Assembly (NCBI RefSeq): GCF_904849725.1
Contig: NC_058521.1
Span: 348,190,138-348,254,137 of the forward strand
From: Hordeum vulgare subsp. vulgare
Taxonomy: Eukaryota > Streptophyta > Magnoliopsida > Poales > Poaceae
Length of the DNA: 64,000 nt
Direction of reading: 5' to 3'
Part shown: in pieces, positions 33,701 through 43,931 of the stretch
Layout: each line of letters starts with the position of its first letter
Numbering within the stretch: position 1 is the stretch's first letter
Made by a program: the position numbers and the translations under genes
The notes under the pieces: model-generated
Databases searched by the model: none
Seen by the model: only the letters and a program-made list of their open reading frames with translations
What the model was told of the DNA's origin: nothing

Positions 33701-36690
33701 CCCTGACCTCAGGCTCCTGGATTCGTCGCACAAAACGCTTGTTGGTATCATCAAAGGAGTCATCTAACTCAATGGTAGAGCTTTTATTGTCTCCATTGAA
33801 TAGCTAGTCGAAGTACTACCGCCATATATGCTTAATCTCCTCGTCCTTCACCGGGAGCTGATTTGCTCCATCCTTGATGCATTTGACTTGGTTGACATAC
33901 CTTGTCTTCCTCTCTCGAATCTTGGCCATCTTCTTACAGGTGCCCCTTACGCCTTCATTCGTGCCTTAGTATTGGTAGAGGTCCCCGCACGCCCGATCCC
34001 TTGCTTCACTCACAGCTTGCTTTGCGGCATTCTTTGCCACCTTGTACTTCTCTATGTTGTCTGCACTCCTAACAAGGAGTAGGCGTCTTAAACAGTCTTC
34101 CTTCTCCTTAATAGCCTTCTGGACATCATCCTACCACCACTAGGTATCTTTGGTTGGCTTATACTTCCCCTATTCACTCCAAACTCCTATGAAGCCACCT
34201 TACGATTGCAAGTTGCCATCTTCATCCACCTATTGTTTGCATCACCTCCTTCCTCCTCCTTAATGACCCTCACCTTGAAAGCTTGAGCTGCCTCCCCCTT
34301 AAGCTTCCACCACTTCGTTCTAGCGACGTTGGCATGCTTATCCTGCTGGACACGAATCCAAAAGCGGAAGTCAGCCACCACAAACTTATGTAGAGGGACA
34401 ACACTCTCTCCAGGTATCACCTGACAATCTAGGCAAGCACGCCTGTCTTCTCTTCGCGAGAGGACACAATCAATCAAGCTAGTGTGTTGACAACTACTAA
34501 AAGTCACCAGATGCCATTCTCTCCTTTTAAAGAAGGTGTTAGCTACTATCATGTCGTAGGCTAGAGCAAAGCTTAGACATCTTCTCCTTCTTGATCCTGA
34601 TGCCATAGCCAAAGCCCCCATGCACCCCTTCAAAACTTGTGTTAGATGTACCCACGTGTCCCATTGAGGTCTCCTCCTATGAAGAGCTTCTCGCCAATGG
34701 TCTGTGTACCACAACTTGAAGCCGGTGTCCTCCACCTCCTTCGCCTTCTGTCCCCTCCATTTGGTTTCTTGGACGAAAATTATATCAACACTTCTCCTCC
34801 CTGTTGTATCAACTAGCTCTCGTAACTTACCTGTTAGGGCCCTATGTTCCAGCTACCTAAGCGGATCCTACTAGGCTTGGCTAGCTTCCTTACCCTTCAC
34901 ACACATCGAGTCCAACTAAAAACTAGTAGTACATAACCCTAGGAGTACGAAAAAATAGTCATGTATATATAAATATAATTAACACAGAGACTCAGACACA
35001 CACAGGCACACACATATCTCTGAACTAATTTTTGACTCCTGGCAGTATGTACTCCCATATTCAATATACCTCCCAAACAAATCTATCATACCTCTTTATC
35101 ATTCTTAATGTACCTTATTAATTATTCTAAGATCCTCAATACAAGTTTTACAAAAATATATCATCGCAGCCCTTAGTTTGAATAATATACCATTTTTACG
35201 TTAAAAACAGTTTATGTGCAGATGATATGAAATTTATGGTCTCAAATGAAAATTTTCTTGTATCTTTGGAGCATCCAGTAATTGTTAATGAAGTATATTA
35301 AAAATATAAAGAGATATAATCGATTCATCTATGTGATATGTCAGGAGTGGTACTCCCAGGATTATAGAATCATTTTATATAGGGATCCCTTTTATATATA
35401 CACTATAGCTAGTAGCCCTTGGTTTTCATCAAGATGTGTGCGAGAAATTACTGGAGTAGTGGTCACTTGTCTTACTCAGTAAGTTGAGCATCTGCCTTTC
35501 TGATCATGTCCACAAACTTTCCTAATCATGGAAATTATATGCTTCATAATTAGAATTACAGGCACCATGGTGTATATATTCACACTTTTTTCAGTTTGCT
35601 TTTTACCGATATGGTTTGACCTTTGTGCCATATGGTTTTTGATCTACTAATGTGCCGTGCGGATTCATTACCCAGAAAACAGTTTCCATCGGGACAATTG
35701 CTGGTCCTCTCTAGCTGCATTTATGAAAGTTATTTTATTTGTCAGTGTGGGACATGTAGCTAGGTGAACGCACCATTTTCTCTAGTAGATTAGTCTATTA
35801 GTGTCTGTTCAAACTAAAAACAAGTTCCCTTCTGAGCCTGTCTCCTAAAAAAGTCTGTTCCTACTGTCGTGATAAATGTTATTTGAGCCATAACAAAATG
35901 CTAATTTAACAGGAGAGGCTAGGAGGATCAAGCGATGTAATGGGCGGGTCTTTGCTCACCAGGATGAACCAGATGTGGCTCGCCTTTGGCTTCCTAACTG
36001 CAACTCTCCTGGCCTAGCAATGGCACGAGCTTTTGGTGATTTTTGTCTAAAGGATTTTGGGCTGATCTCTGTACCTGAGGTCACCTATAGGCGAATCATG
36101 GAGAAGGATCAGTTCATTGTTCTTGCCACTGACGGGGTAACCAAACAAAAATAAAGAAAATAACTTGTTGCTTTCCGCGTGACTTGTTCTTGATGGGGAA
36201 ACAATAGTTTCTTGTGATTCAATAAATGCACCGCCCATCTGTTAATATACTCTAATACCCAATTGCACTCTTCTTACAGGTGTGGGATGTTCTGTCCAAC
36301 CAGGAAGTGGTGGAAGTTGTTGCCTCGTGTTCTGGCCGTTCTGGTGCAGCCCGTGCTGTTGTTGATTTAGCAAATCAGACCTGGAAATTCAAGTACCCAA
36401 CCTCCAAAACGGATGATTGTGCAGTGATCTGCCTTTTCCTGAGCAAGGATGCGGCTGCAGGTGGGCTATCAGGGCTGTCTGTTGCTAGCAAGGGAATTGG
36501 ATCTAATCCAAGGATGCCAACGCGATTAAGGACCCCCCAGCACTTCAGTAAAAGGGTAATTCCAGAGGATGCCGATGATGAATGTGACCCAAATATAAGT
36601 GGAGATGAGAGGTCATTGGAGGGCTTCACCCGGTTGAACACGCTTTTGACACTACCCAAGTTTGGTGATACAAGTCCAACCAAGAAATGA
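30799..36690 (+). CDS. Protein phosphatase 2C (PPM family, plant clade E-like), 5 exons, intact
   Basis: Mn/Mg-dependent Ser/Thr phosphatase. Coding exons: 30799-30990, 32132-32503, 32594-32711, 35913-36136 and 36280-36690; 1317 nt, 438 aa plus stop. All introns are GT-AG and phases agree, with codon 228 split at intron 3. Motifs in order: GTNQDAM (Asp58), VFCGVFDGHGPHG (Asp79/Gly80), SGTTA (178-182), GNLGDSRAV (Asp199), LKPDHP, AMARAFGDF (to 271), LATDG|VWD (301-305 across intron 4) and DDCAV (347-351), so the metal-binding aspartates are kept. N-terminal MGSCLPAD and C-terminal GFTRLNTLLTLPKF resemble Arabidopsis At1g03590-type clade E enzymes; MGSC suggests possible lipidation, though Pro6 is unfavourable. 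An in-frame ATG at 30658 would add a 47-residue Gly/Ala-rich leader and cannot be excluded. Confidence 0.93.
31137..31321. mobile_element. Possible MITE in PP2C intron 1
   Basis: GGGGTTGTTTATTTATCA at the left and, inverted, CGAGTTGTTTATTTTCAA at the right form imperfect ~14-bp terminal inverted repeats enclosing 185 bp. No convincing TSD was found, so the superfamily is not assigned. Confidence 0.4.
31377..31561. mobile_element. Tourist/PIF-Harbinger-like MITE in PP2C intron 1 (185 bp)
   Basis: Left end GAGCCTGTTTGG and inverted right end GAGCCTGTTCGG match over 12 bases with one change. TTA flanks both sides (31374-31376 and 31562-31564), the TSD expected for PIF/Harbinger-type elements. 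It lies in intron 1, clear of the splice sites. Confidence 0.75.
33165..34925 (-). mobile_element. LINE fragment in PP2C intron 3, antisense to the gene
   Basis: Decayed minus-strand LINE pol. 34187-34735 is an endonuclease-side frame (ALAYDMIVANTFFKRRE, HTSLIDCVLSRRE). 33438-33731 is the start of RT (KGGKAMGPDCIPIEAWRGLG, VPEEWGQSILVPIFKNKG). 33224-33421 continues RT (GFMPWRSTVEAIFLVRQLVE, FIDSEKAYDKIP). The sequence stops before the YADD box, so the element lacks its 3' end. Several stops are present. It is a different LINE family from the one at 1-6845 (sequence of the type often annotated craniofacial development protein 2-like). Confidence 0.85.
34926..35912. other. Rest of PP2C intron 3
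   Basis: AT-rich intron sequence with a CACA-rich patch near 34990-35015. No gene or recognisable element seen. The acceptor TTTAACAG ends at 35912. Confidence 0.5.
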
Positions 36691-36965
36691 AGTTTATTCA
36701 TATTGATGTGCGAGTCTGCAGTTAGCAGGCACATTCCCTGATGTTTTGGAGATGAGAGCCTTATTGGTTATATTAGCATGCCCGGTGAGCTCCTGTCCGA
36801 ATGTCGGTTTACTCTTTAAGGATGAGTAGGGTTACTGTTTTATGTAAATCCTAACTCGCATTTGGTTACAAATTGTGCAACACGTGTTGGGGAGCAAGTT
36901 TCAGTTTGTTTCGAGTCGGCTTTGCCTTTCTTGTATGTCTGCCCTTAAAGCTGAGTTTATTTTTA
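36691..36965 (+). other. PP2C 3' flank / 3' UTR
   Basis: Sequence from the stop codon to the Helitron start. It probably holds the 3' UTR; no canonical AATAAA lies in this stretch. An AATAAAG occurs at 36979-36985, just inside the Helitron 5' end, and could serve as polyadenylation signal. Confidence 0.45.
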
Positions 36966-37239
36966 TCTTTACCTACTAATAAAGGAAGAAGTGCTTTTGC
37001 CCGTCTGTCATTCAAATTGGCCTTAAATTTGCAAAATATTATCCACCAATGTCACCTATAAATGATAAAAAAACATTTCATACAGAGAAATCTTGGCCCG
37101 GGCCGCCCATGCAGAACTTCCTATAATATGTTTTGCAGGCATTTCTTATTTGGGGCCATAGGCGTCAGTTAATGTGTATTTTTGTTAATTGGTGCCTGTG
37201 CCGTTCGAACTGGGCCGGCCCATCTAGGCGTTTGTGATG

Positions 37240-38110
37240 CTTTTAAAAAAAAACTTATATGAACTTATTTGAATATCGATGAACTTTTTCTAAATTTCAA
37301 CGAATACTTCTTAAGATTGATGAACTTTTTTGAATATCGATGAACTTTTCTAAAATTTGATGAACATGTTTTTGGAAATGGATGACCTTTTTTAAGCTCT
37401 ATGATTTTTTTTAGTTCAATGAAATTTTAAAAAAATACATGAACTTTTTTTGAACCTTTTTTCAAATTTATTAATTTTTAAAAAAATTAATGGACTTTTC
37501 CTAAATTGGATAAACTTTTTTCAAATTGATGAACTTTCTTCAAAATTGATGAACCCTTTTTAAAGATATGAACTTTGTTTCAAATGGATGAACATTTTTT
37601 CTTTAAATCCGTAAACCTTTTTTGATATTATATTTTATTTTTCGTAACCAAAAAAACAAAACTGAACAGCATTCTAGTAGGCCGGCCCATGCTAGAAGCA
37701 CTGCACGCGCCAGATCGTTTGAAAAGAATATTTTTTGAAATTTGTAAATAATTTTTAAATTGGGAACATTTTCTCAACTTATCTGCACTTTTTGAAACAG
37801 GAAACATTTTTTGAAAAGGCAATTTTTTTAGAAAATGAAGAACATTATTCAAATGCTGGAACAATTTTCAAATTCTGGAACATTTTTTTGAAATTATGGA
37901 ACATTTTTTCAAATTTCGGAACATTTTTTAAATTCCACAACATTGTTTCAAATTCCGGAACATGTTTTCAAATTCCGGAACATTGTTTCAAATACCGGAA
38001 CATTATTTTAAATTCCGTAACATTTTTTCAAATTCTGGAATATTTTTCGAATTCCGGATATTTTTTTTAAGTTCCGAAACATTTTTTCAAAATCCAAAAC
38101 ATTTTTAAAA
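37240..38110. repeat. Degenerate short tandem repeats in the Helitron
   Basis: Two adjoining arrays. The first (about 37250-37620) repeats units around GATGAACTTTTTTCAAATT. The second (about 37855-38100) repeats 22-23-bp units such as GGAACATTTTTTCAAATTCC about ten times. All units are imperfect. A related array with GTTCATGAATTTAAAAAA units occupies 39890-40260. Confidence 0.75.
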
Positions 38111-38249
38111 CAGAAACAGAAAAAAAGAAATAGAAAAGAAAAAAGAAAAAACCGATTGAGAAAATCTTCTAGAAAGTTTCCAAAACAGAAAAAAAACAGG
38201 TTGGGATAGTCTAGAAGGTTCCCAAAATCGGCATCCCCGCAACTATTAA

Positions 38250-39463
38250 GAGCATCTCTAGCAGACCGTGTATAATTGCGACCTGCAAACGCGTTTTATA
38301 GTTCGACGAAGTGGGGTTTTGCAGGACGAAATGTTGTGCCGCAGAACAGAACCCGTATAATCAAACTGCATAATTTGAAATAAAAACATTCGCGGACGAA
38401 ATTGGAAACACAATCATTGAGAGCTATATAGAACATTATCATACAAACTACATTCAGACTGCATCACTTACTAGAGGGGGGCAGAGGTAAAGCACACCTA
38501 CTGGAGCTCATCGGAGCTCACTAGAGCTACTAGCTATCTTACCGCACTACACAAATTTGAGCTCACCGGAGTCGAGCTCGTGCGGCAGTAGATGCGCAGC
38601 GCGCTCAGTCGTCGTCGGAGGAGAGCTCGATGTAGATGGGCTCCTGCGCAGTCGCTTCGCGGCGCCACTCCTCCACCTTGTGGCCGAAGGCGAGGGTCGA
38701 CACGACACCCTGCTCGTAGAGCATGGCATCGATCTCCTCCTCCCTCCGGCGGCGCTGCTGGTCCTCTTCCGCCTCTCGTGCACTCCGCGCCAGCAGCACA
38801 GGCAAAAGGCTATCCGCCTCCGCCGGAGGGACGAAATCCTCCGGTCCAACAACGGCCCCGGCACGTCGCTCCGGCACCGCCTCGGCCTCCGGCTCCATCT
38901 TCACCGACGGGAGCTCTTCGAGCTCCCTCTTCACCGGAGGGAGGGAGGAGCACGAGCGCGAGCTCGACGCCTCGAAGGAGCTGTCGGAGAAGAGGCGGCT
39001 GCGCGCGCGGTCATACTCCTCTGTCTCGCGATGGAGGAGCGGCGGTGGCGGCGTCTGACCCCACCGCGTGTACCGGCGGGCGGTGCGCTTACGTGCGGCG
39101 TCGGATGTGACGCAACGATCTCTCTCGGGGTCGTCGTTCTTACGGCTACCGGAGTTGGCCATCAAGGGTGGTGGAATGGAGCAGCTACGCGGCGAAATGG
39201 AGGCGCGCGACGGCGGATTGGAGGCACCGGCGGTGAGGTGGGGGGACTTTTCGCGACGGTAGAGGGATAGGGTTTCGACCCGCATCCAGCGGTCGAACCC
39301 GCAGATATACCGGTCGAGCGCTCGCGTTTACGAGCCACCGCAAAAGTTTTACGGGTGGGGCCGCGTTTACAGTTTCTGATCTGGCAGGAAAAACAACCCA
39401 AACCCGTATAGTCGCCGGAATTTTACAGTTCCGACGATTATACGGGATCTGCTAGAGTTGCTC
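38250..39463 (-). mobile_element. PIF/Harbinger-like element, 1214 bp, carrying an ORF
   Basis: Terminal inverted repeats are GAGCATCTCTAGCAGACC and, inverted, GAGCAACTCTAGCAGATCC, followed by GTATAAT on both sides. The 3-bp TSD is TAA (38247-38249 and 39464-39466). There is no transposase, so it is non-autonomous. It is GC-rich in the middle and contains a minus-strand ORF (38605-39162). Confidence 0.75.
38605..39162 (-). CDS. Hypothetical 185-aa protein inside the Harbinger-like element
   Basis: Opens at an ATG at 39162 (ANSGSRKNDDPERDRC) and ends TGA at 38605-38607. The N-terminal third is basic, the middle Ser-rich (SSFEASSSRSCSSLPPVKRE), followed by a Glu/Arg-rich likely helical region (REAEEDQQRRRREEEID). 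The last residues, IYIELSSDDD, look like a SUMO-interacting motif (hydrophobic core followed by acidic Ser/Asp). The open frame continues upstream to 39285. I know no function; repetitive hypothetical proteins with similar acidic tails are common in wheat annotations. GC-rich overlapping frames on the plus strand (38557-39270) are treated as shadows. Confidence 0.5.
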   Translation of the reverse strand: MANSGSRKNDDPERDRCVTSDAARKRTARRYTRWGQTPPPPLLHRETEEYDRARSRLFSDSSFEASSSRSCSSLPPVKRELEELPSVKMEPEAEAVPERRAGAVVGPEDFVPPAEADSLLPVLLARSAREAEEDQQRRRREEEIDAMLYEQGVVSTLAFGHKVEEWRREATAQEPIYIELSSDDD

Positions 39464-40589
39464 TAATGGACCGGTCCACATCATCTTCGCTCTCTATGTG
39501 AAGCCGCGGCAATTTGCCACGCAAATAGGGTTTCCCTGCAGCTGTGCATAGGAGATTCCCGTTTTGCGTGCAAGGAGATGACACAAACATGCCTGTTTGG
39601 ACCGGCCCATGTACGGGCTCCTTTTTTTATTTTTAAATTTTTCTTTTCTGTTATTTTTTTTCTCTACTTCAACTAAGTTGAGAATTCAAAAAGTTTTGAA
39701 AATTAAAAAAATGAGAAAATTGAAATAAAATGTTTAATAATTCATATTTTTTGTGGATTCCAAAATATTTGGATTTTAAAAAACGTTAACATTTTCAATA
39801 ATATTGCAAATTTTAGATCAAATTTTTGCGAACTAAAAAAACGTTTTTGTAAATTATTGTATTAAAAAATGGTGATGGAACTAAAAATAGGTCGCCAATT
39901 CAAAAAAGTTCATGAATTAAAAAATATCCTTAAAATTCAAAAAATGTTCATAAATTAAAAATAGTTTATTGATTCATAAAATATTCACTGATCCAAAAGA
40001 TATCATGCATTTTAAAAAATATTCATGAATTTTGAAAATTGTTCCACCAATTTCGAAAAATGTTTGTCGATCCGAGAAAAAATATTTCAAAAAATATTTA
40101 TTTTTAAATGTTTTCATATAGTATAAAATATTCATGAATTAAAAAATGTTCATGATTTTAGTAAATCTTCGTGAATTTGAAAAATGTTCATGTTTTCAAA
40201 TATGTTCGCAAATTTACAAAAATGTACATGACTTTCAATAATTGTTCATGATTTCACAAAAATGAAAGTCATAGTTTCTCTGGATGATGAAGTAAAATGT
40301 GGTCATTGCAATTAAAGATTATGATATTTTTTCTCTCGTTATTATAACACACGGGTCGATTTGCTAGTACGTTAAAAACGATATACATGCTTGACTTTTT
40401 ACGTGGACAGACCCTGCTCATATACTTGTATCTTTATCCGAAATGCTCTAAACTACAGTTGACTATGACGACCGCCTATGCATTTATTATGTGAGATTAC
40501 ATCATGCGGTTGAAGAGGATTGACACGAGACATGTTCATAAGTAAAACCGAGGGACACATAGATAAAGGAACGAGTAGCTTTTCATCCT

Positions 40590-41075
40590 TATAACACTAT
40601 GCTCTCTAATTTTAAAAATCCCACATTCAATTAATGTCTAACTATAATTGGGTCGTTCGATTTTGGTCAGGTCAACAATTTTTAGAACCCTCTCATTCAA
40701 ACTTTTTAAATAACCATCTCTAACACTAAGCTCCCTAATTTTAAAAAGCACACATCCAATTGAGGTCTCCGCTTAGAATTGGATCACCTGATTTTCATCG
40801 AGTCAATAATTTCTCAAAGATGTGCCATTCTATTCTTTTATATATTATACACCATACTTTAAAATTTTAAGGCCTCACAATTAATTGAGGTATTTAACTA
40901 GTATTGGATCATTCAATTTTGACCGGGTCAACAATTTATCAAGCTCTCTCGTTCAATTCTTTTAATTCATTATGTTTTTTTAATATTGAAACTCGATCAT
41001 TCAATTCACGTATTCAAGTTTGGATTTTGTTTATGATGTTGACTGGTCAAACGATTTTTCAATCAATCAGTAACA
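40590..41075. repeat. Three to four degenerate ~140-bp tandem units
   Basis: Each unit has the order: CTAATTTTAAAA, then CAATTGAGGT-like, then AATTGGATCA, then GGTCAACAATTT, then CTCTCATTCAA. Units start near 40592, 40731, 40853 and, less clearly, 40970. Divergence between units is high. Confidence 0.6.
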
Positions 41076-41209
41076 ACCGTAGATAACATAGAATTACATC
41101 ATAAAAGACCCACCAAATCACCCCATTATAATAATAAAAAAACACTCTATCATCTCCCACACCCGCCAAACAAAATATGGCATCAATTACAAGATATAAG
41201 GGGTATTAT

Positions 41210-41440
41210 TTTTTGGAAAATCAAATTTCTTTAACTTTGACGAAGTTCACAACAAAAATATAGACATCCACTATGTTAAACAAAATAAGTATGAAAACTC
41301 ATTTCATAGTAATCTAAAAATACCGCTATGATAATATGGATTTTGATATGTTTCTCTACAAATTTGATCAAATTTAAAAGGTTTGACTTAAAAAAAGTAA
41401 TACACATTATATTTTGAAATAGAGTGATTATATTTTGAGA
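41210..41440. mobile_element. Stowaway-like MITE remnant
   Basis: Interior phrases AACTTTGACGAAGTTCACAA on one side and TTTGATCAAATTTAAAAGG with TTTGACTT on the other are the inverted interior of long Stowaway MITEs of Triticeae. Terminal repeats are eroded, so limits are approximate. Confidence 0.5.
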
Positions 41441-41520
41441 AACCTAACAACTCCAACAGCGCGACAAAGCGCAACCAATCCTTCTAGTATACGCTATTCT
41501 TCCTAATTTTTCACACCTCA

Positions 41521-43140
41521 TGTAACACCCAAAATGCGATACTATCAAAGTTATCAGAATCACGACTCATGTCTTAGAATCTTACGACTTTACGATCCAA
41601 ACTAACTCCTCCGATTCTATGATTTTGCTCATAGAATCTAAGTTTCTACGATCCTGGTAGTTATGATTCTACGATTCACGATCCTATCAACGGAGCTCCG
41701 ATCCGATTCAGAATCGCGATTCTAACAACCTTGGATACTATCCTCGCGATAGCTTGAGGGCCTCGATAAGGATAGAAGTGCATTTCAGGTCGCTTTGCAA
41801 GAATGAATATCGTCACAATACATGTAAAGAAAAGATTAGTATATAGAGTTGGCTTACACTCACCACAAGCTACAAATGAATATCTCAATACATCAATACA
41901 TAGCAATCATCATATAGAAGAGCAGGATTCGGCTACGGATAAAAACAAATGAACAAGAGACCACATCCACCCTGCTACTCCCAGGTTGTTGATGTGGAAC
42001 CCATCCTATGATCATCGAGGAAGAAGAAGAAGAACTACAAATAGAACAAGCGTCCCTCTCACATCAAAGTATCACTCTACTTGTACCTGCACCTATTATT
42101 GTAGTAATCTTTGAGCCACGAGGACTCAAAAAATCTCATTACCAAGGGTATCAAGACTAAAAAATCTTAATGCGTGAGGTATGATTAAGTGGTGAGGTTG
42201 AAGCAGCACTAAGCATCTTTTTTATGTGGCTGACTTACGAGTACAAGAGTAAGTAGAGTGATCTACACATAAACAAATGTGAACTAGTAATGATCAAGAA
42301 GTGATCCTGAACACCTGCTTACGAGTCAATCATAACCCAATGGTGTTCTCTTCTTGATTCAAACCTCACAAGAAGAGATGGTCATGGTTACACACACGGT
42401 TGGTGTATTTTAAATTGATTTTACTTCAAGTTTTCTATGACGAGGTATTTAAAGTTTTCAAGTTGCCACATAACCACGGGCACAACTTTCCAAAAGATTT
42501 AATCCTACAGGGATGCTCAACTCATCCATCACAAACTAACCACAAGCTGCATTGGAAAACTTCAACCGCGGGATAGCTCGAAGTGTCCTCAGAATCCCGA
42601 TGCATAAGACATTTTGGGAGGCTTGACAAACAAGTGGTAGGTAGCGAGACATAGCGATAGAAACGAGTCAACTAGCATAGCAGTGATAGTAGTGATATCC
42701 AAGGTAATGGTCATCTTGCTTTAAATCCCGCTTGGAATAAGATCAAATCCGTGAAGTAGACGAACGAACGTAGTCGAACGAATCCTCACACTCTGAAACG
42801 ATTTCAGAACTTTACCGAGGAGAAGCAGATCCGAAAATAGACAAATGTCATGGTAAATACCACAACATAAACATGGCATGATGTACAATCAGCTATGATG
42901 CATGTTCATTTAATTATGTATGGCATGGCAAAGTGTAATATTCACATACTACAAATTGATGCTTCATTTTGATGTCTCCATTGGAGAGCTCCGTATTGAA
43001 TTTGTCTGAATTCCAAATCAATGAGGAAACCGAAATGGCACGAATATGAATTCATCTGTTTGGTTGTCCGCCGAATTGGCCCTTGGAATGCCTCTGAGAT
43101 ATCAATAGAAAATTCTGTTTGGATGACAAACTTTGGAATC
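41521..43140 (-). mobile_element. Gypsy LTR, truncated (3' part, minus strand)
   Basis: Starts on the plus strand with TGTAACACCCAAAATGCGAT, the inverse of the LTR end at 49329. It aligns in inverted order with about 47200-49329, sharing the GAAGAAGAAGAAG run, TAACCACGGGCAC and CAAAGTATCAC regions. It lacks the first half of the LTR. A hAT-like MITE (41546-41733) is inserted near its end. Confidence 0.78.
41546..41733. mobile_element. hAT-like MITE (188 bp)
   Basis: Left end CAAAGTTATCAGAATCACGA and inverted right end CAAGGTTGTTAGAATCGCGA match in 16 of 20 positions. An exact 8-bp TSD, GATACTAT, lies at 41538-41545 and 41734-41741, the size typical of hAT elements. The interior repeats GATTCTA/TACGATC motifs in both orientations. 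Confidence 0.82.
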
Positions 43141-43354
43141 TCATAACTACACTACCGAGGATTCGAAGATGGGTATACGGGTCGGTGTGGCGGACGGGGA
43201 GGAGGACCGAGCCAGAGCGACCATGGCCATAGGAGACCTGCGCCTCCGCCACCGAGGCCCTGCTGGTGGCCGCCGTAGTACTTCTGGATGCCATCGAGAT
43301 GCGACCTAGATAGGGGACGGGGATATTGTGAGGAGGAGGGAACATGGCATAACC
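43141..43354. other. Short GC-rich unassigned segment between two inverted Gypsy LTRs
   Basis: About 200 bp between the truncated minus-strand LTR and the plus-strand LTR start. A minus-strand frame rich in Gly, Pro and Ser runs through it (LSRSHLDGIQKYYGGHQQ), suggesting a gene fragment, but no family is recognised. Confidence 0.35.
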
Positions 43355-43931
43355 TGTAACAGCCCGGAACTGACGCTCCAGAAGATTCCGCTTTTATTCC
43401 ATTGCCGTCGTGTGATTTATTTAGTTGTCGCATTCTTCATCGCATCATCCGCATTGCATCGGCATTCCATTGTCGTCAGTTTTCAAACCGGCATCCGTAA
43501 TTAGTTGCCGGTTCTCTTCGTTTTTGTCGTTGACCATTTTGAGCCCAACCACACGCGCACGCGCCCGCGACATCATTAAAATCTTATTTTTAAAAGTGTG
43601 TATAAAATGTTCTCGGATTGGGTTGAAACTTGGCGTGCGGTCTTAATATAGTGTAGGTAGGCCGCATGTCAATTTTCCTCACAATCGGAGTTCGTTTGAT
43701 ACCCGAACTGTTAAACCTATAACAACACTATAGCTCGTCAATTATCAGAAGTTTCGGTATTTTAAACTATGTGGCCGAGCAGCCAATTTCCCTCTCATCT
43801 CCGCCTAGCCCTTGTGCACAATGCACCGCCTTGCTCGCAACCTAGTCCAAAAACCTCCCGAAACCAGAAACCTACGGTCGTGACCATTGGGTTCGGACCA
43901 ACCCTGTAATACCCGAAACCATCTTCGATTT

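Larger units (their letters stand above)
36966..40367 (+). mobile_element. Non-autonomous Helitron (3.4 kb) just downstream of PP2C
   Basis: The 5' end TCTTTACCTACTAATAAAGG and the 3' end ACACACGGGTCGATTTGCTAG are typical of grass Helitrons. The flanks are A on the left (36965) and T on the right (40368), the expected AT insertion site. A short, decayed hairpin GTTA/TAAC precedes the CTAG end. There is no Rep/helicase. The interior has GGGCCGGCCCAT-type repeats (near 37090, 37210, 37680, 39600) and long degenerate repeat arrays. A Harbinger-like element is nested at 38250-39463. Confidence 0.72.
40368..41487. mobile_element. Second Helitron-like 3' end with degenerate repeats
   Basis: The right end reads GCGCGACAAAGCGC (hairpin GCGC/GCGC) then 12 bases then CTAG followed by T (41484-41488), which is the form of a Helitron 3' terminus. 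The 5' end could not be located between 40368 and 41400. Inside are degenerate repeats (40590-41075) and a Stowaway-like remnant (41210-41440). Confidence 0.5.

Noticed and set aside
37240..38110. CRISPR-like array of short repeats
   Set aside because: Repeats are degenerate, without constant repeats and unique spacers, in a plant nuclear Helitron.
38557..39270. 237-codon plus-strand open frame and two more overlapping frames in the Harbinger-like element
   Set aside because: GC-rich composition opens several frames. The minus-strand frame has a better start and a sensible acidic C-terminus; the plus frames are low-complexity Arg/Gly/Leu strings.
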